A DNA stretch of 64,000 nt from Prolixibacteraceae bacterium (GTDB lineage: Bacteria > Bacteroidota > Bacteroidia > Bacteroidales > Prolixibacteraceae), in contig DOAQ01000012.1 of NCBI GenBank assembly GCA_003506435.1, positions 124,001 to 188,000 of the forward strand. Reading direction: 5' to 3'. This document shows positions 1-8,387 of this stretch, in pieces (position 1 is the stretch's first letter; each line of letters opens with the position of its first letter). The position numbers and the translations under genes are program-made. A model generated the notes under the pieces. It worked only from the letters and a program-made list of their open reading frames with translations. It did not search any database and was not told the origin of the DNA.

Positions 1-168
1 CTGCAAATTTCGCTGACCCGCGAAGAATTGGCCAACATGGTTGGAACAGCTACAGAAAGTGTGATCCGCCTGTTGTCGGAATTTAAACAAGACAAGCTAA
101 TTGACCTGCAAGGCCGCAAAATTAAATTTCTGGATGTGCCAAAACTAAACCGGGTTGCCAATCTGTAA
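1..168 (+). CDS. Crp/Fnr-family transcriptional regulator, C-terminal part
   Basis: Frame 1 is open from the window edge to a TAA at 166-168 and encodes the last 55 residues of a protein whose beginning lies outside the window. The peptide begins with a helix-turn-helix (TREELANMVGTATESVIRLL) of the kind that closes Crp/Fnr regulators: the ELAxxxGTxxESVxRxL pattern is the DNA-recognition helix. The short basic tail with IDLQGRKIKFLD is the usual wing after it. The effector-binding cyclic-nucleotide-like domain is not visible, so the ligand (cAMP, oxygen through Fe-S, or other) cannot be judged. A clear terminator follows 23 bases after the stop. Confidence 0.85.
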   Translation: MQISLTREELANMVGTATESVIRLLSEFKQDKLIDLQGRKIKFLDVPKLNRVANL

Positions 169-191
169 AACCTGTAAACAAGATACACCCA

Positions 192-217
192 GCCTGGCCG
201 AAACGCCGGGCTTTTTT
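192..217 (+). terminator. Rho-independent terminator of the Crp/Fnr gene
   Basis: A 7-bp stem (GCCTGGC at 192-198 with GCCGGGC at 205-211, one G-T wobble) closes a 6-base loop and is followed by seven T residues. It lies 23 bases after the Crp/Fnr stop codon, on the same strand. Confidence 0.85.
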
Positions 218-391
218 ATGAAATTTCAGGTCGAAGCAGATTTTTTTTTCGTAAACATCGGGGAATTGCATTTGTTACATCAACCAAATTACCCGAAACC
301 ACTTGATGAATAAAAAACATACGGATATATAATATTTCTAATCAATAGTTTCCGTAATTTTAATAGCTGTTTCATCAAAAACCGGAAAACT

Positions 392-1201
392 ATGGAAAAT
401 GATTCAACCACCATTACGAAACCCCAAAAGCTGGATAATAAATTTTACGAGCAAGAACTTAACAAATTGCAGATCGAACTGGTAAAACTTCAGGAGTGGA
501 TCAAACTGAAAGGATTAAAAGTGGTTGTCATTTTTGAAGGGCGCGATGCGGCTGGCAAAGGCGGAACGATTAAAAGCATTATCCAGTCGCTCAATCCGCG
601 CATTTGCCGGGTGGTAGCGCTCGGAACCCCCACCGACAAGGAAAAAACACAATGGTACTTTCAGCGCTATGTACACCACCTGCCCGCAGCCGGAGAAATG
701 GTGCTTTTCGACCGGAGCTGGTACAACCGTGCAGGCGTTGAGCAAGTGATGGGATTCTGTACTTCAGAAGAATACTGGGAATTTTTGCGCTCGTGCCCAA
801 ATTTTGAACGGATGTTGATCCGCTCGGGAATCATCCTGATAAAATATTGGTTCTCGGTAAGCGAAGAAGAACAGGAAAAACGGTTTCAGTCGCGGATAAA
901 TGACCCGACCAAACGATGGAAACTGAGTCCAATGGATCTGAAATCGCGAGAATTATTTGTGGAATTCTCGAAGGCAAAAGACGAGATGTTTGCGTACACC
1001 GACACGAAAATTTCTCCCTGGTATATGGTTGAAGCCGATGACAAAAAACGGGCACGGTTAAATTGCATCAGCCATTTGCTTTCGTGCATCCCATACGAAG
1101 ATTTGACGCCCGAACCATTTGAACTGACCGAGCGGAAAGACAGCAAAGGATATGTCCGCCCACCGTTGGACGAAATGACCTATGTTCCGAATAAGTACTG
1201 A
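392..1201 (+). CDS. ppk2: Polyphosphate kinase 2 family protein
   Basis: This 269-residue protein matches the PPK2 family, which transfers phosphate between inorganic polyphosphate and nucleotides (usually polyP + GDP/ADP to GTP/ATP). The P-loop EGRDAAGKGG is at residues 49-58. The Walker B-type DRSWYNR is at 107-113, and the lid module DPTKRWKLSPMD lies near 170-185, all in family order. Length fits a single-domain PPK2. No second domain or signal peptide is present, so it should act in the cytoplasm. The gene stands alone, after the Crp/Fnr terminator and about 220 bases of AT-rich DNA. The start ATG has only a weak upstream GGAAAA. Nucleotide preference cannot be read from sequence. Confidence 0.95.
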   Translation: MENDSTTITKPQKLDNKFYEQELNKLQIELVKLQEWIKLKGLKVVVIFEGRDAAGKGGTIKSIIQSLNPRICRVVALGTPTDKEKTQWYFQRYVHHLPAAGEMVLFDRSWYNRAGVEQVMGFCTSEEYWEFLRSCPNFERMLIRSGIILIKYWFSVSEEEQEKRFQSRINDPTKRWKLSPMDLKSRELFVEFSKAKDEMFAYTDTKISPWYMVEADDKKRARLNCISHLLSCIPYEDLTPEPFELTERKDSKGYVRPPLDEMTYVPNKY

Positions 1202-1428
1202 TTTTAGTAATCATTCAAACAGAAGAATCTCTTGCTTGTTTCAGGTGTTTCCATTTTCTAGAAGTCATTTTTTCCTGTTCTCCTGAATTTATACTTTTTG
1301 TGGCAAAGCACGATACATCAGGAACTTTACCATCGCTAACCGGACAAATCGTCTTATTAACCGATTATCACAGGAAAAAAAGAACCGAACCAATTAGTAT
1401 TGCAATAAAAAAACTGAAAACAGAAACT

Positions 1429-1989
1429 ATGGAATATTCAAAAGTTTGCCCGTGGTGGATGGGGTACATGCTTCTGGTCCCGATCCGGAAATTCAGCCAC
1501 AATCCCCAAAAGATTTTAAGTCCGTATTTGAAACCCGGTATGCGTGTTATTGACTTTGGCTGCGCCATGGGCTATTTCAGCCTGCCGATGGCTCAAATGG
1601 TAGGCAGCTCCGGGAAAGTGTACTGTTTCGATATTCAGCAAAAAATGTTGGATAAACTGAAGTGCAGAGCTGAAAAGGCAGGCGTCCGGGAAATTATTGA
1701 ACCGAAGCTGATTGCCGGAAATGAGAGTGATTTTGAAGGCATGGAACAATCGGCCGATTTTGCCCTGTTATTTGCTGTTGCCCACGAAGTACCCGACCGG
1801 AAAAAATTGTTCGCAGATCTTTACCGGATGCTAAAACCTCAATCGTTTCTGTATTTTGCAGAACCTCCCGGCCATGTGAAAAAAGAAGAATTCCAACAAT
1901 CGGTATCGCTTGCCGAACAGGCAGGATTTAACGTTCTTGGCCCGGCAAATGTCAGTAAAACACACTCGGTAATATTGCAAAAATTATAA
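1429..1989 (+). CDS. Class I SAM-dependent methyltransferase
   Basis: The protein carries the Rossmann-type SAM-binding motif VIDFGCAMGYFSLP, an acidic strand end (CFDIQQ) for the ribose hydroxyls, and the rest of a methyltransferase domain through LKPQSFLYFAEP. The substrate is unknown. An in-frame GTG at 1300 would add 43 residues, but I prefer the ATG at 1429 (186 aa). The family-like block begins just after it (KVCPWWMGYMLLVPIRK), and the added segment is low-complexity. A promoter-like TATACTTTTTG also overlaps the GTG. The gene is monocistronic, with a convergent neighbour downstream. Confidence is high for the fold, low for the function. Confidence 0.85.
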   Translation: MEYSKVCPWWMGYMLLVPIRKFSHNPQKILSPYLKPGMRVIDFGCAMGYFSLPMAQMVGSSGKVYCFDIQQKMLDKLKCRAEKAGVREIIEPKLIAGNESDFEGMEQSADFALLFAVAHEVPDRKKLFADLYRMLKPQSFLYFAEPPGHVKKEEFQQSVSLAEQAGFNVLGPANVSKTHSVILQKL

Positions 1990-2069
1990 GCTACGATTCA
2001 TCGAATCAGTCATTAATCATGATTTTTTATATCAAGAATTTGCAGTCATAATCAGGTTATGCCCCTGCC

Positions 2070-3260
2070 CTATTTGCTCAGCCACAGTTCGGGGTCAAGT
2101 TTCTGGCTTTCTTTCCAAATCTGGAATTTAAGGCTAGTTTTACCTCCGTCGTTTTCATCGGTAAAAATGATTCCCAGTTCCTGTTTGGCTTTTATTTTAT
2201 CGCCTGCTTTTACAGTCACACCTTTCAGGTTTGAATAAACGGTGAGGTAATTTCCATGCCGGACGATCACAGCAATATTTCCGCCTGAAATGCCAAATAC
2301 CCGGCTCACCTCGCCATCGAATACAGCCCGCGCCCGGGTTCCGGGTGAGGTTGAAATATCGATGCCATTATTTTTTACCTGAACGGTTTTCAGTACCGGG
2401 TGGGCGTGAATACCGAAACGTTCGGTAATTACTCCCCGTTCAACCGGCCAGGGCAAACGTCCCCGGTTTTGTTCCAATTTCCCTGAAATCAATTTCTGTT
2501 CCGGGGTAAGTGTAAACCCGGTCGAACCTTTCTTTTCCGATTTACGGGCTTCTTCTTCAACAATACGCTCTATTGCGCGACTCAACTGTTCGTCTATCTT
2601 TTGCTGATCCCTCAACTGTTTTTGCAAATCTTTTTTCTTTTGCTGAAGAGAAACCACATATTTCCCCTGTTTTGCCCGTTCGCCGTCCAGTTTTTGGGCT
2701 TCCTGCCGTTTACCTGACAAGATTTGCTGCTTTTGGTTTTTCTGTTTTTCCAGATCTTTTACCTTTTGATCTATCAGATCGCACGTTTCGGTAATCCGGG
2801 CGGCTTGTTTTTGCCGGTATTCTGAATATTGCTGAAGGTAGATGAGCCGTTTGTAGGCCTGGTTAAAATCTTTCGACGAAAGCAAAAAGAGAGTTTTATC
2901 ATACGAATTCCGGTTCTTCTGAGCAAAACGGATCATTTCGGCATACTCTTTTTTCAAATCCTCCAGATCGCTGTCGAGCCTTTTTATCTGTTCCGTATTT
3001 TCATCAATCCCCCCGTCGATGGTCTTAATTTCATTGTTATATCCGGTTATCAACTGGTTGCGCAGCTTGATTTGTTCGTTCAGCAGTTTCAGCTTATTCA
3101 GCGTTGATTTTTCGTTTTTCTGAGCCTCGTTCAGCAAACGATTGGTGTATTTGATCTGCTCAAGTGTTTTCTCTTTTTTTGTTTGGAGATCTTCAAGCGA
3201 TTGTCCGTTCAGGAGAATTCCTGAAAAAATAAAAAACCCGAAAAAGATCAATCGTCGCAT
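2070..3260 (-). CDS. EnvC-like murein hydrolase activator (degenerate M23 domain)
   Basis: This 396-residue exported protein has a signal peptide (residues 1-20), a long Lys/Glu/Gln-rich coiled coil (about 20-240) and a C-terminal LytM/M23 fold (about 275-390). The M23 zinc ligands appear lost: the usual HxGxD reads NNGID, the YxHL motif reads YSNL and the HLHF motif reads SLKF. That pattern is typical of EnvC/NlpD-type activators, which switch on cell-wall amidases during division rather than cutting peptidoglycan themselves. It is the last gene of the dut - TPR - DUF4292 - envC operon, starting 3 bases after the DUF4292 stop. The partner amidase is not in the window. Confidence 0.9.
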   Translation of the reverse strand: MRRLIFFGFFIFSGILLNGQSLEDLQTKKEKTLEQIKYTNRLLNEAQKNEKSTLNKLKLLNEQIKLRNQLITGYNNEIKTIDGGIDENTEQIKRLDSDLEDLKKEYAEMIRFAQKNRNSYDKTLFLLSSKDFNQAYKRLIYLQQYSEYRQKQAARITETCDLIDQKVKDLEKQKNQKQQILSGKRQEAQKLDGERAKQGKYVVSLQQKKKDLQKQLRDQQKIDEQLSRAIERIVEEEARKSEKKGSTGFTLTPEQKLISGKLEQNRGRLPWPVERGVITERFGIHAHPVLKTVQVKNNGIDISTSPGTRARAVFDGEVSRVFGISGGNIAVIVRHGNYLTVYSNLKGVTVKAGDKIKAKQELGIIFTDENDGGKTSLKFQIWKESQKLDPELWLSK

Positions 3261-3263
3261 TTC

Positions 3264-4145
3264 TTAGTTAATCGGTTGGTAACGTTCCGGAATTTTAAAA
3301 TTAAGACTTTGTTTATTTTCCATCGTCAGTTTCCCGATTTTTATTTTCATCTGAAGGCGGTTTTTCTCCCCGATGAATTGCAAGTTAATCTCACCTGGAT
3401 AAGATTGACGATCAATATCCATAAAATCGGAAAACGTGATGATGCCCAGTCTTTTATTTGCTTGGTCGTCGAGAACCACCTTTCGCAATTTGAATTTTGA
3501 ATCAATGTAAAGTGTCTGCACAACGAGATCTTCCCCATCGCGTTTTTTTTGCAGACGATCAGCCTTTTTTTCTTTCCCTTTTCGCATCACTTTATCCAGC
3601 TTGCGGTCCCCGATCGATTTCAGAACATACATTCCGGAATCGATCTCGGAGGTAAATTCCCGAAATTCGTTGTTGCGTTTATCTTCGTGGTACGAAAAAG
3701 CATTATTCGACAGGATGGCATTCACGGTTTCAAAATCGAGATCAATATTCAGCAGATCACTTAAATAATTGTAGTTATCGAGCAAATAGTTTTTTTCAAT
3801 GTAATTAATGAACTTCACGCTGTCGGGGGTCAGCAAAGCCTTTCCAACAGGTACATTCATTTTATTGAAGGAAAGCATGATTGCTTCGTTGTTTATTGCC
3901 TTTATCGTACCCCGGAACGACACATTTTGGGTATTGCTTTCATACTGGCACGAAATGCGGCTAAGTTCCATTTCTTTATAATCGAATGCATTTTTTTCGA
4001 GGTTATTCAGCAACCGGTTGGTACCAATGGGCCTCAGGTTTTCGACCCGAACGACTTCGCGAGATGTTTTACAGGCAAAGAACCCGGAGCAAAGAACAAC
4101 CGTTGCCAGTAGCTTGCAGGTTTTTTTTATAGTCTTCTTTCTCAC
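3264..4145 (-). CDS. DUF4292 family lipoprotein
   Basis: This 293-residue predicted lipoprotein has a basic N-terminus, a hydrophobic stretch and a lipobox ending at Cys25 (SGFFAC). The body is a predicted beta-rich fold resembling the LolA/LolB-like superfamily (MNVPVGKALLTPDSVKFIN..., then repeated hydrophobic strands), which I recognise as DUF4292, a Bacteroidota-specific family. Its role is not established; a part in outer-membrane lipoprotein or lipid handling is an inference from the fold. The start overlaps the stop of the upstream TPR gene by 4 bases and the envC-like gene follows at once, so the three are surely cotranscribed and probably work together at the cell envelope. Confidence 0.88.
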   Translation of the reverse strand: MRKKTIKKTCKLLATVVLCSGFFACKTSREVVRVENLRPIGTNRLLNNLEKNAFDYKEMELSRISCQYESNTQNVSFRGTIKAINNEAIMLSFNKMNVPVGKALLTPDSVKFINYIEKNYLLDNYNYLSDLLNIDLDFETVNAILSNNAFSYHEDKRNNEFREFTSEIDSGMYVLKSIGDRKLDKVMRKGKEKKADRLQKKRDGEDLVVQTLYIDSKFKLRKVVLDDQANKRLGIITFSDFMDIDRQSYPGEINLQFIGEKNRLQMKIKIGKLTMENKQSLNFKIPERYQPIN

Positions 4146-5914
4146 TGAACCTTTTTTTCAATGTACTGTCCTTTTTTAATTTTCTCTCCCAGAAAATCGG
4201 TTCCGTCTCCTGCTTCGAGAGCTTTTTTCCAATACTCCATGGCATTGTCTTTTTCTCCAAGCATGTACAAAATATCGCCGTAATGTTCCAGAATTACTGC
4301 ATTCTGATCGCCTCCGTTCTGAATAGCCGTTTCCTGATAAAACCGGGCCAGTTTATAATCTTTTTGCCGGAATAAAACCCATGCGTATGTGTCGAGATAG
4401 GTTGCGTTTTGCGGGTTTGCCTGCACAGCCTTGCCGCTCATGCGAGCAGCTTTTTCAAGATTTTCGTCCCTGAGCGACAAATAATACGCATAATTATTCA
4501 ACGCCATATAGTTTTCAGGGTCCAGTTTTACCACTTCATCAAACGCTTTGAACGCTTCCTCAACCCGGTTGAGTTTGTAATTGGCTTCAGCCTTGTATAA
4601 GGCAAACTGAATAGCCAGCGGATTGTTTTCCACCACATAAGCTTCGCCTTCGGTAATTATTTTCAGGGTTTCTTCGTATAGTTCTTTCTGAAGACAAGCT
4701 ACTCCGTGAAGCATATAGGGCATTGGCATTTCCGGGAAGAGCTCAATAACAGTTTTGCTTTCAGTATATAGGCTTTCAAAATCGAGCAAGTCGTTATCGA
4801 CTAACAACAACCGTTCCCAAATAAGATAATCTTCCCTGTTGGTTTCCAGAATGTTTCGCAATTGCGTACGGGCTTCTTCCAATTGACCTTTTTGTAAAAG
4901 AACATCGGCATACAGGGCCTTTACCCGGAAATCATCGGGATACATAGCCCGTAACAATCCCAGCAATTCATTTGTTTGTTTTTCATTAATGACTGATTGT
5001 TGCGGGTTACCGGTAAGCATCAAAAACATTTGCAGCTTGGCATCGATTTCCAGACTTTCATTTTTGAAGCCTTCGCGGGTGTGCTCATACGCTTTGACGG
5101 GATCTTTCATTTTCTGATAATAACCGGCCAGCGAAAAATGTACAAACCCGTTTTCAGGGTCCATTTCAAGTATCTTGTTGTAATATTCAAGTGCTTTTAC
5201 CGAGTCGCCCTGATCGAGGTACATATCGGCCATCAGTCCGTAATAACGGGTATCTTCAGGGGCAAATTCAATCAGCTTATTTATTTCCAATGCAGCTTTT
5301 TCCGTACTTCCGGCGGCTATATAAACTTGTTGACGGGCCATGATTATCTGCTCGTTAAAACCCAGTTTCGATTCCAGTAAATCGAAAGCAACAATCGCTT
5401 CATCGTATTTTTTAGCCGACGAAAGCATTCCCGCCTTCATGTACAGGTATTCGAGGTTTTCCATTTCATCGGGGTTCTCTGCATAAAGCTGCCCATACAA
5501 ATTGGCCGCTTTTTCGAATTGTTTGGATTGCTGATAAATGCGTGCAAGCTGAATTTTATACCATTTGTTGCCGGGATTTATTTCTATTGCCTTTTCAAGC
5601 AACAGCGATGCACTGGTCAAATCGCCGTTTCCCAGATGGATATTGGCCAGCTCGAACATGGTAGCTGCCGAATTCGGGTCAATCTCCAGACATCGCGAAA
5701 ACACGGAAACTGCAGTTTGTATATTCCCCAGTTGTTTTTGCTTCAGCCCTTCGATGTATAAATACTCAAACTCATTTTGCTTTTCGTCGGACAAAGCAGG
5801 AAACTGCGGTTCATCTTTCACAACAGGAACAGTTGCTACCGGTTGCTTTACACTGGCACACGATGAAAGCAAAGCCACAATAACTACGAGTAAAACCGAA
5901 TATTTAATTTGCAT
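4142..5914 (-). CDS. Tetratricopeptide-repeat lipoprotein
   Basis: The 590-residue product has a lipoprotein signal with lipobox LLSSC (Cys19), followed by TPR repeats along almost its whole length, for example the NPDEMENLEYLY, DPENGFVHFSLAGYYQ and NPQNATYLDTYAW units. TPR arrays are protein-binding scaffolds. A start at 5944 would give 10 extra residues but would overlap dut; the ATG at 5914 lies 8 bases after the dut stop and places the signal peptide at the N-terminus, so I chose it. The order dut - TPR - DUF4292 - EnvC is, from my knowledge of the phylum, a recurring cluster and suggests a role in envelope biogenesis. Confidence 0.92.
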   Translation of the reverse strand: MQIKYSVLLVVIVALLSSCASVKQPVATVPVVKDEPQFPALSDEKQNEFEYLYIEGLKQKQLGNIQTAVSVFSRCLEIDPNSAATMFELANIHLGNGDLTSASLLLEKAIEINPGNKWYKIQLARIYQQSKQFEKAANLYGQLYAENPDEMENLEYLYMKAGMLSSAKKYDEAIVAFDLLESKLGFNEQIIMARQQVYIAAGSTEKAALEINKLIEFAPEDTRYYGLMADMYLDQGDSVKALEYYNKILEMDPENGFVHFSLAGYYQKMKDPVKAYEHTREGFKNESLEIDAKLQMFLMLTGNPQQSVINEKQTNELLGLLRAMYPDDFRVKALYADVLLQKGQLEEARTQLRNILETNREDYLIWERLLLVDNDLLDFESLYTESKTVIELFPEMPMPYMLHGVACLQKELYEETLKIITEGEAYVVENNPLAIQFALYKAEANYKLNRVEEAFKAFDEVVKLDPENYMALNNYAYYLSLRDENLEKAARMSGKAVQANPQNATYLDTYAWVLFRQKDYKLARFYQETAIQNGGDQNAVILEHYGDILYMLGEKDNAMEYWKKALEAGDGTDFLGEKIKKGQYIEKKVQ

Positions 5915-5921
5915 TTCTTTT

Positions 5922-6356
5922 TTAATGTTTCCCTGTGTGTCCAAAGCCTCCGGCTCCCCTTTCCGTTTCTTTCAGATCTTCAGCAAGCTCCCACTGCACT
6001 GTTTCGTGCGATGCAACTACCATTTGGCAAATACGTTCGCCGTGCTGTATTACGAAATCTTCATTCGACAGGTTAATCAAAATAACTCCTATTTCACCCC
6101 GATAATCAGCATCAATTGTTCCCGGGGTATTTAAAATCGTAACTCCTTTTTTCAGGGCCAAACCACTGCGTGGCCTGATTTGGGCTTCGTATCCTACCGG
6201 AAGTTCAATGAACAGGCCGGTGGGTACCAAAACCCGTTCCAGCGGCTTCAGTACAATTTCTTTTTCAAGGTTTGCCCGAAGGTCCATTCCTGCTGAATGT
6301 ACAGTGCTGTATGATGGCAAATCGTTGGTCGATTTGTTGACAATTTTTACTTTCAT
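5922..6356 (-). CDS. dut: dUTP diphosphatase
   Basis: This 144-residue trimeric-type dUTPase hydrolyses dUTP to dUMP and pyrophosphate, keeping uracil out of DNA and feeding dTMP synthesis. All five family motifs are present in order: AGMDLRA, RPRSGLALK, the uracil-binding GTIDADYRGE with catalytic Asp, ERICQMVV, and the glycine-rich RGAGGFGHTG tail that closes over the active site. Length is normal. It is the first gene of a four-gene leftward operon whose other members are envelope proteins, with the TPR gene starting 8 bases after its stop. Confidence 0.97.
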   Translation of the reverse strand: MKVKIVNKSTNDLPSYSTVHSAGMDLRANLEKEIVLKPLERVLVPTGLFIELPVGYEAQIRPRSGLALKKGVTILNTPGTIDADYRGEIGVILINLSNEDFVIQHGERICQMVVASHETVQWELAEDLKETERGAGGFGHTGKH

Positions 6357-6437
6357 GTAGACTCCAATTTTTTGAAACCGCTAAGATATAGAATTATATA
6401 GTGAATCAAAGAAGTTCGTTTTTTGAATTAACAATAT

Positions 6438-7559
6438 TTAAGACTGCAATAAAATCAAGTCTTCCATGATTTTATCGGAAATAAATAGCCCGTCCTCCGA
6501 CAAAACCCATACCTGATTTTTTTGCAGAATATGCCCTGTCCGGCAATATTTATCTATGTTTTTCCTGAAATGCGGGACAAACTCATCATCGATATCTTTT
6601 TCCGAAATTCCCCAAATGGTACGAAGGCGGGTTATTACATAGTCGTTGTAACGGTCGAAACGGCTCAGTTGTTCCGACTCGAAATAGTTGGTTCCCTTCT
6701 CAATTCCGTCGATATATTTCAGGTTGTCGGAAACGTTCCAGCGTCGGGTTTCAAGGTCGAATGAATGCGCAGAAGGGCCAATTCCCAGGTATTTTTGCTG
6801 AAACCAGTACCCGGTATTGTGTTTTGAATAAAGCTGGTTGCGGGCAAAATTCGAAATTTCGTATTGTTCGAAACCTGCTTTTGCAAGCTCCTCTTTTAGC
6901 ATTTTAAATTGCTGAAGACTTAGCTCATCGGGCAACTCACGAAGAGTGCCGGTTTGCAGTTTTTCGTAAAAAATGGTCCCTCCGTGATAGGTTAGATGAT
7001 AGGCTGAAATATGCTGCACGTCGAGATCAATGGCCTTTCGGATATTTTCTTCCCAGGCTTGCAAATCCTGCCCGGGCAATCCGTAAATCAGGTCCATACT
7101 GATGTTGTCAAATCCTGCATTTTGCGCCATTTTTACAGCATCAACGGCCTGTTGGGGCGAATGTCTTCGGTTCATCAGGTGCAGGTCGGCAGCCGAAAAC
7201 GACTGGATGCCGATGCTTAATCTGTTTACTCCTGTTTCCCTGATCTGACCAAGGTATTCCGGATTTATATCATCCGGATTACATTCCATAGTAATTTCCG
7301 CAACAGTTTGTACGTTATACAAACGACTGATCTGCGCAAGGAGCATTGAAATTTCTCCGGAAGAAAGTACAGAGGGAGTGCCACCTCCAAAATAGATCGT
7401 TTGAATGCTGTCGCCCGAAAGTTCATCTGCTCGTTGTTCCAGCTCTTGCATCATTGCATATAAAAGCTGTACTTTTGGTCCCAGATTGGTGCTTTTATAA
7501 AAGTCGCAGTAGTGACATTTTTTTTTGCAAAACGGTATGTGAATGTAAATTCCGGCCAT
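6438..7559 (-). CDS. hemW: Radical SAM heme chaperone HemW
   Basis: This 373-residue protein begins directly with the radical SAM cluster motif CKKKCHYC (Cys11, Cys15, Cys18) followed by the DFYKS seen in HemW. It continues with GGGTPS near residue 58, the NRLSIGIQSF block and a C-terminal HemW-like winged domain. HemW was long annotated as an oxygen-independent coproporphyrinogen III oxidase (HemN); it lacks the extra N-terminal segment of true HemN and is thought to bind heme for delivery to target proteins. The start codon faces the start of the VanZ-like gene only 4 bases away, so the two divergent promoters must overlap each other's coding sequence. Confidence 0.93.
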   Translation of the reverse strand: MAGIYIHIPFCKKKCHYCDFYKSTNLGPKVQLLYAMMQELEQRADELSGDSIQTIYFGGGTPSVLSSGEISMLLAQISRLYNVQTVAEITMECNPDDINPEYLGQIRETGVNRLSIGIQSFSAADLHLMNRRHSPQQAVDAVKMAQNAGFDNISMDLIYGLPGQDLQAWEENIRKAIDLDVQHISAYHLTYHGGTIFYEKLQTGTLRELPDELSLQQFKMLKEELAKAGFEQYEISNFARNQLYSKHNTGYWFQQKYLGIGPSAHSFDLETRRWNVSDNLKYIDGIEKGTNYFESEQLSRFDRYNDYVITRLRTIWGISEKDIDDEFVPHFRKNIDKYCRTGHILQKNQVWVLSEDGLFISDKIMEDLILLQS

Positions 7560-7563
7560 TAAA

Positions 7564-7953
7564 ATGATAGTGATGAGATATTTTTGGAAACCCTTTTTAT
7601 GGATTGTTATTATTGCTGTTTTAAGTTTGTTGCCCGGCGACGATCTTCCTCAGAAAACCTTTATTATTCCGCATTTTGATAAAATAGTTCATGTCGGAAT
7701 GTATTTTATAAGCTGCCTTTTCCTTATTCCTCCATTTGAAAAACTGCGGGTAGGCAAAGGCTATTTTGCCGCTTTTGTTTCATCGCTTTTTCTGGGCGCC
7801 CTGTTTGAAGTTTTGCAAAACACCATTGCACGTAACCGCTCGGGAAATTACGATGATTTTTTTGCTGATCTGGCAGGCGCTGCATTGGCGCTTTTTTTCT
7901 ACCGCTTTTTTGTTTCAGGGAAAAAGATCGAACGGATTTTTACAGTTCGATAA
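7564..7953 (+). CDS. VanZ-like family membrane protein
   Basis: This small 129-residue protein has about four hydrophobic segments and the VanZ-like signature DKIVHVGMYF followed later by FEVLQ. The family is named after VanZ of teicoplanin resistance, but most members are of unknown function, and this one gives no sign of a resistance context. It is divergent from hemW (4 bases between starts), and its last 14 bases overlap the end of the convergent rrf2 gene. Confidence 0.88.
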   Translation: MIVMRYFWKPFLWIVIIAVLSLLPGDDLPQKTFIIPHFDKIVHVGMYFISCLFLIPPFEKLRVGKGYFAAFVSSLFLGALFEVLQNTIARNRSGNYDDFFADLAGAALALFFYRFFVSGKKIERIFTVR

Positions 7954-8383
7954 GATTTTCATGCCCTTTCATATCATCCAGTATTACCTGGATATTGGTT
8001 TCTTTATAAAAAGCGACTAACTGCTCCCTGATTTGTCCAAAGCGCCCGTGAACCGGACAATGTTTTCCTTTTTCATGAACCGAACTACATGGTTCGTGAC
8101 TGATCAGGCAATTTTTGAAATAGTCTTCTCCGTCAACAATAGAAACAATCTGGTACAATGAAATATCTTTTGCCTTTCTTCCAAGCGCAAAACCCCCATT
8201 CGGCCCTTTCGTTGAAATCAATACTTTTTGCCGTACCATGTTCTGTAATATTTTCCCCAGAAAAGGAGTCGGGATATTCAGATCGCCGGCAATTTTTTTA
8301 ATGCCTGCCTTTTCTTTTTCCGTTGCGTTTTTCCCCAGATAAATCAGCGCCCTGACTGCATATTTGCACGTATTCGATAACAT
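7940..8383 (-). CDS. Rrf2-family transcriptional regulator
   Basis: The 147-residue product starts with the Rrf2 winged helix (MLSNTCKYAVRALIYL, then GPNGGFALGRKAKDI) and ends with a cysteine-containing segment. Three cysteines (NCLISHEPC, then HCPVHGRF) sit where IscR/NsrR-type members bind an Fe-S cluster. The C-x6-C-x9-C spacing is slightly wider than in classic NsrR, so cluster binding is likely but not certain. I chose the ATG at 8383, giving the normal N-terminus; the longer form to 8431 would overlap lutB. It begins 4 bases after the lutB-like stop, so it is cotranscribed with an Fe-S protein and may regulate this operon in response to iron, NO or redox state. Confidence 0.92.
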   Translation of the reverse strand: MLSNTCKYAVRALIYLGKNATEKEKAGIKKIAGDLNIPTPFLGKILQNMVRQKVLISTKGPNGGFALGRKAKDISLYQIVSIVDGEDYFKNCLISHEPCSSVHEKGKHCPVHGRFGQIREQLVAFYKETNIQVILDDMKGHENLIEL

Positions 8384-8387
8384 AGCT

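Noticed and set aside
1300..1428. GTG start adding 43 residues to the methyltransferase
   Set aside because: The added part is low-complexity and overlaps a promoter-like box; the family-like region starts right after the ATG at 1429.
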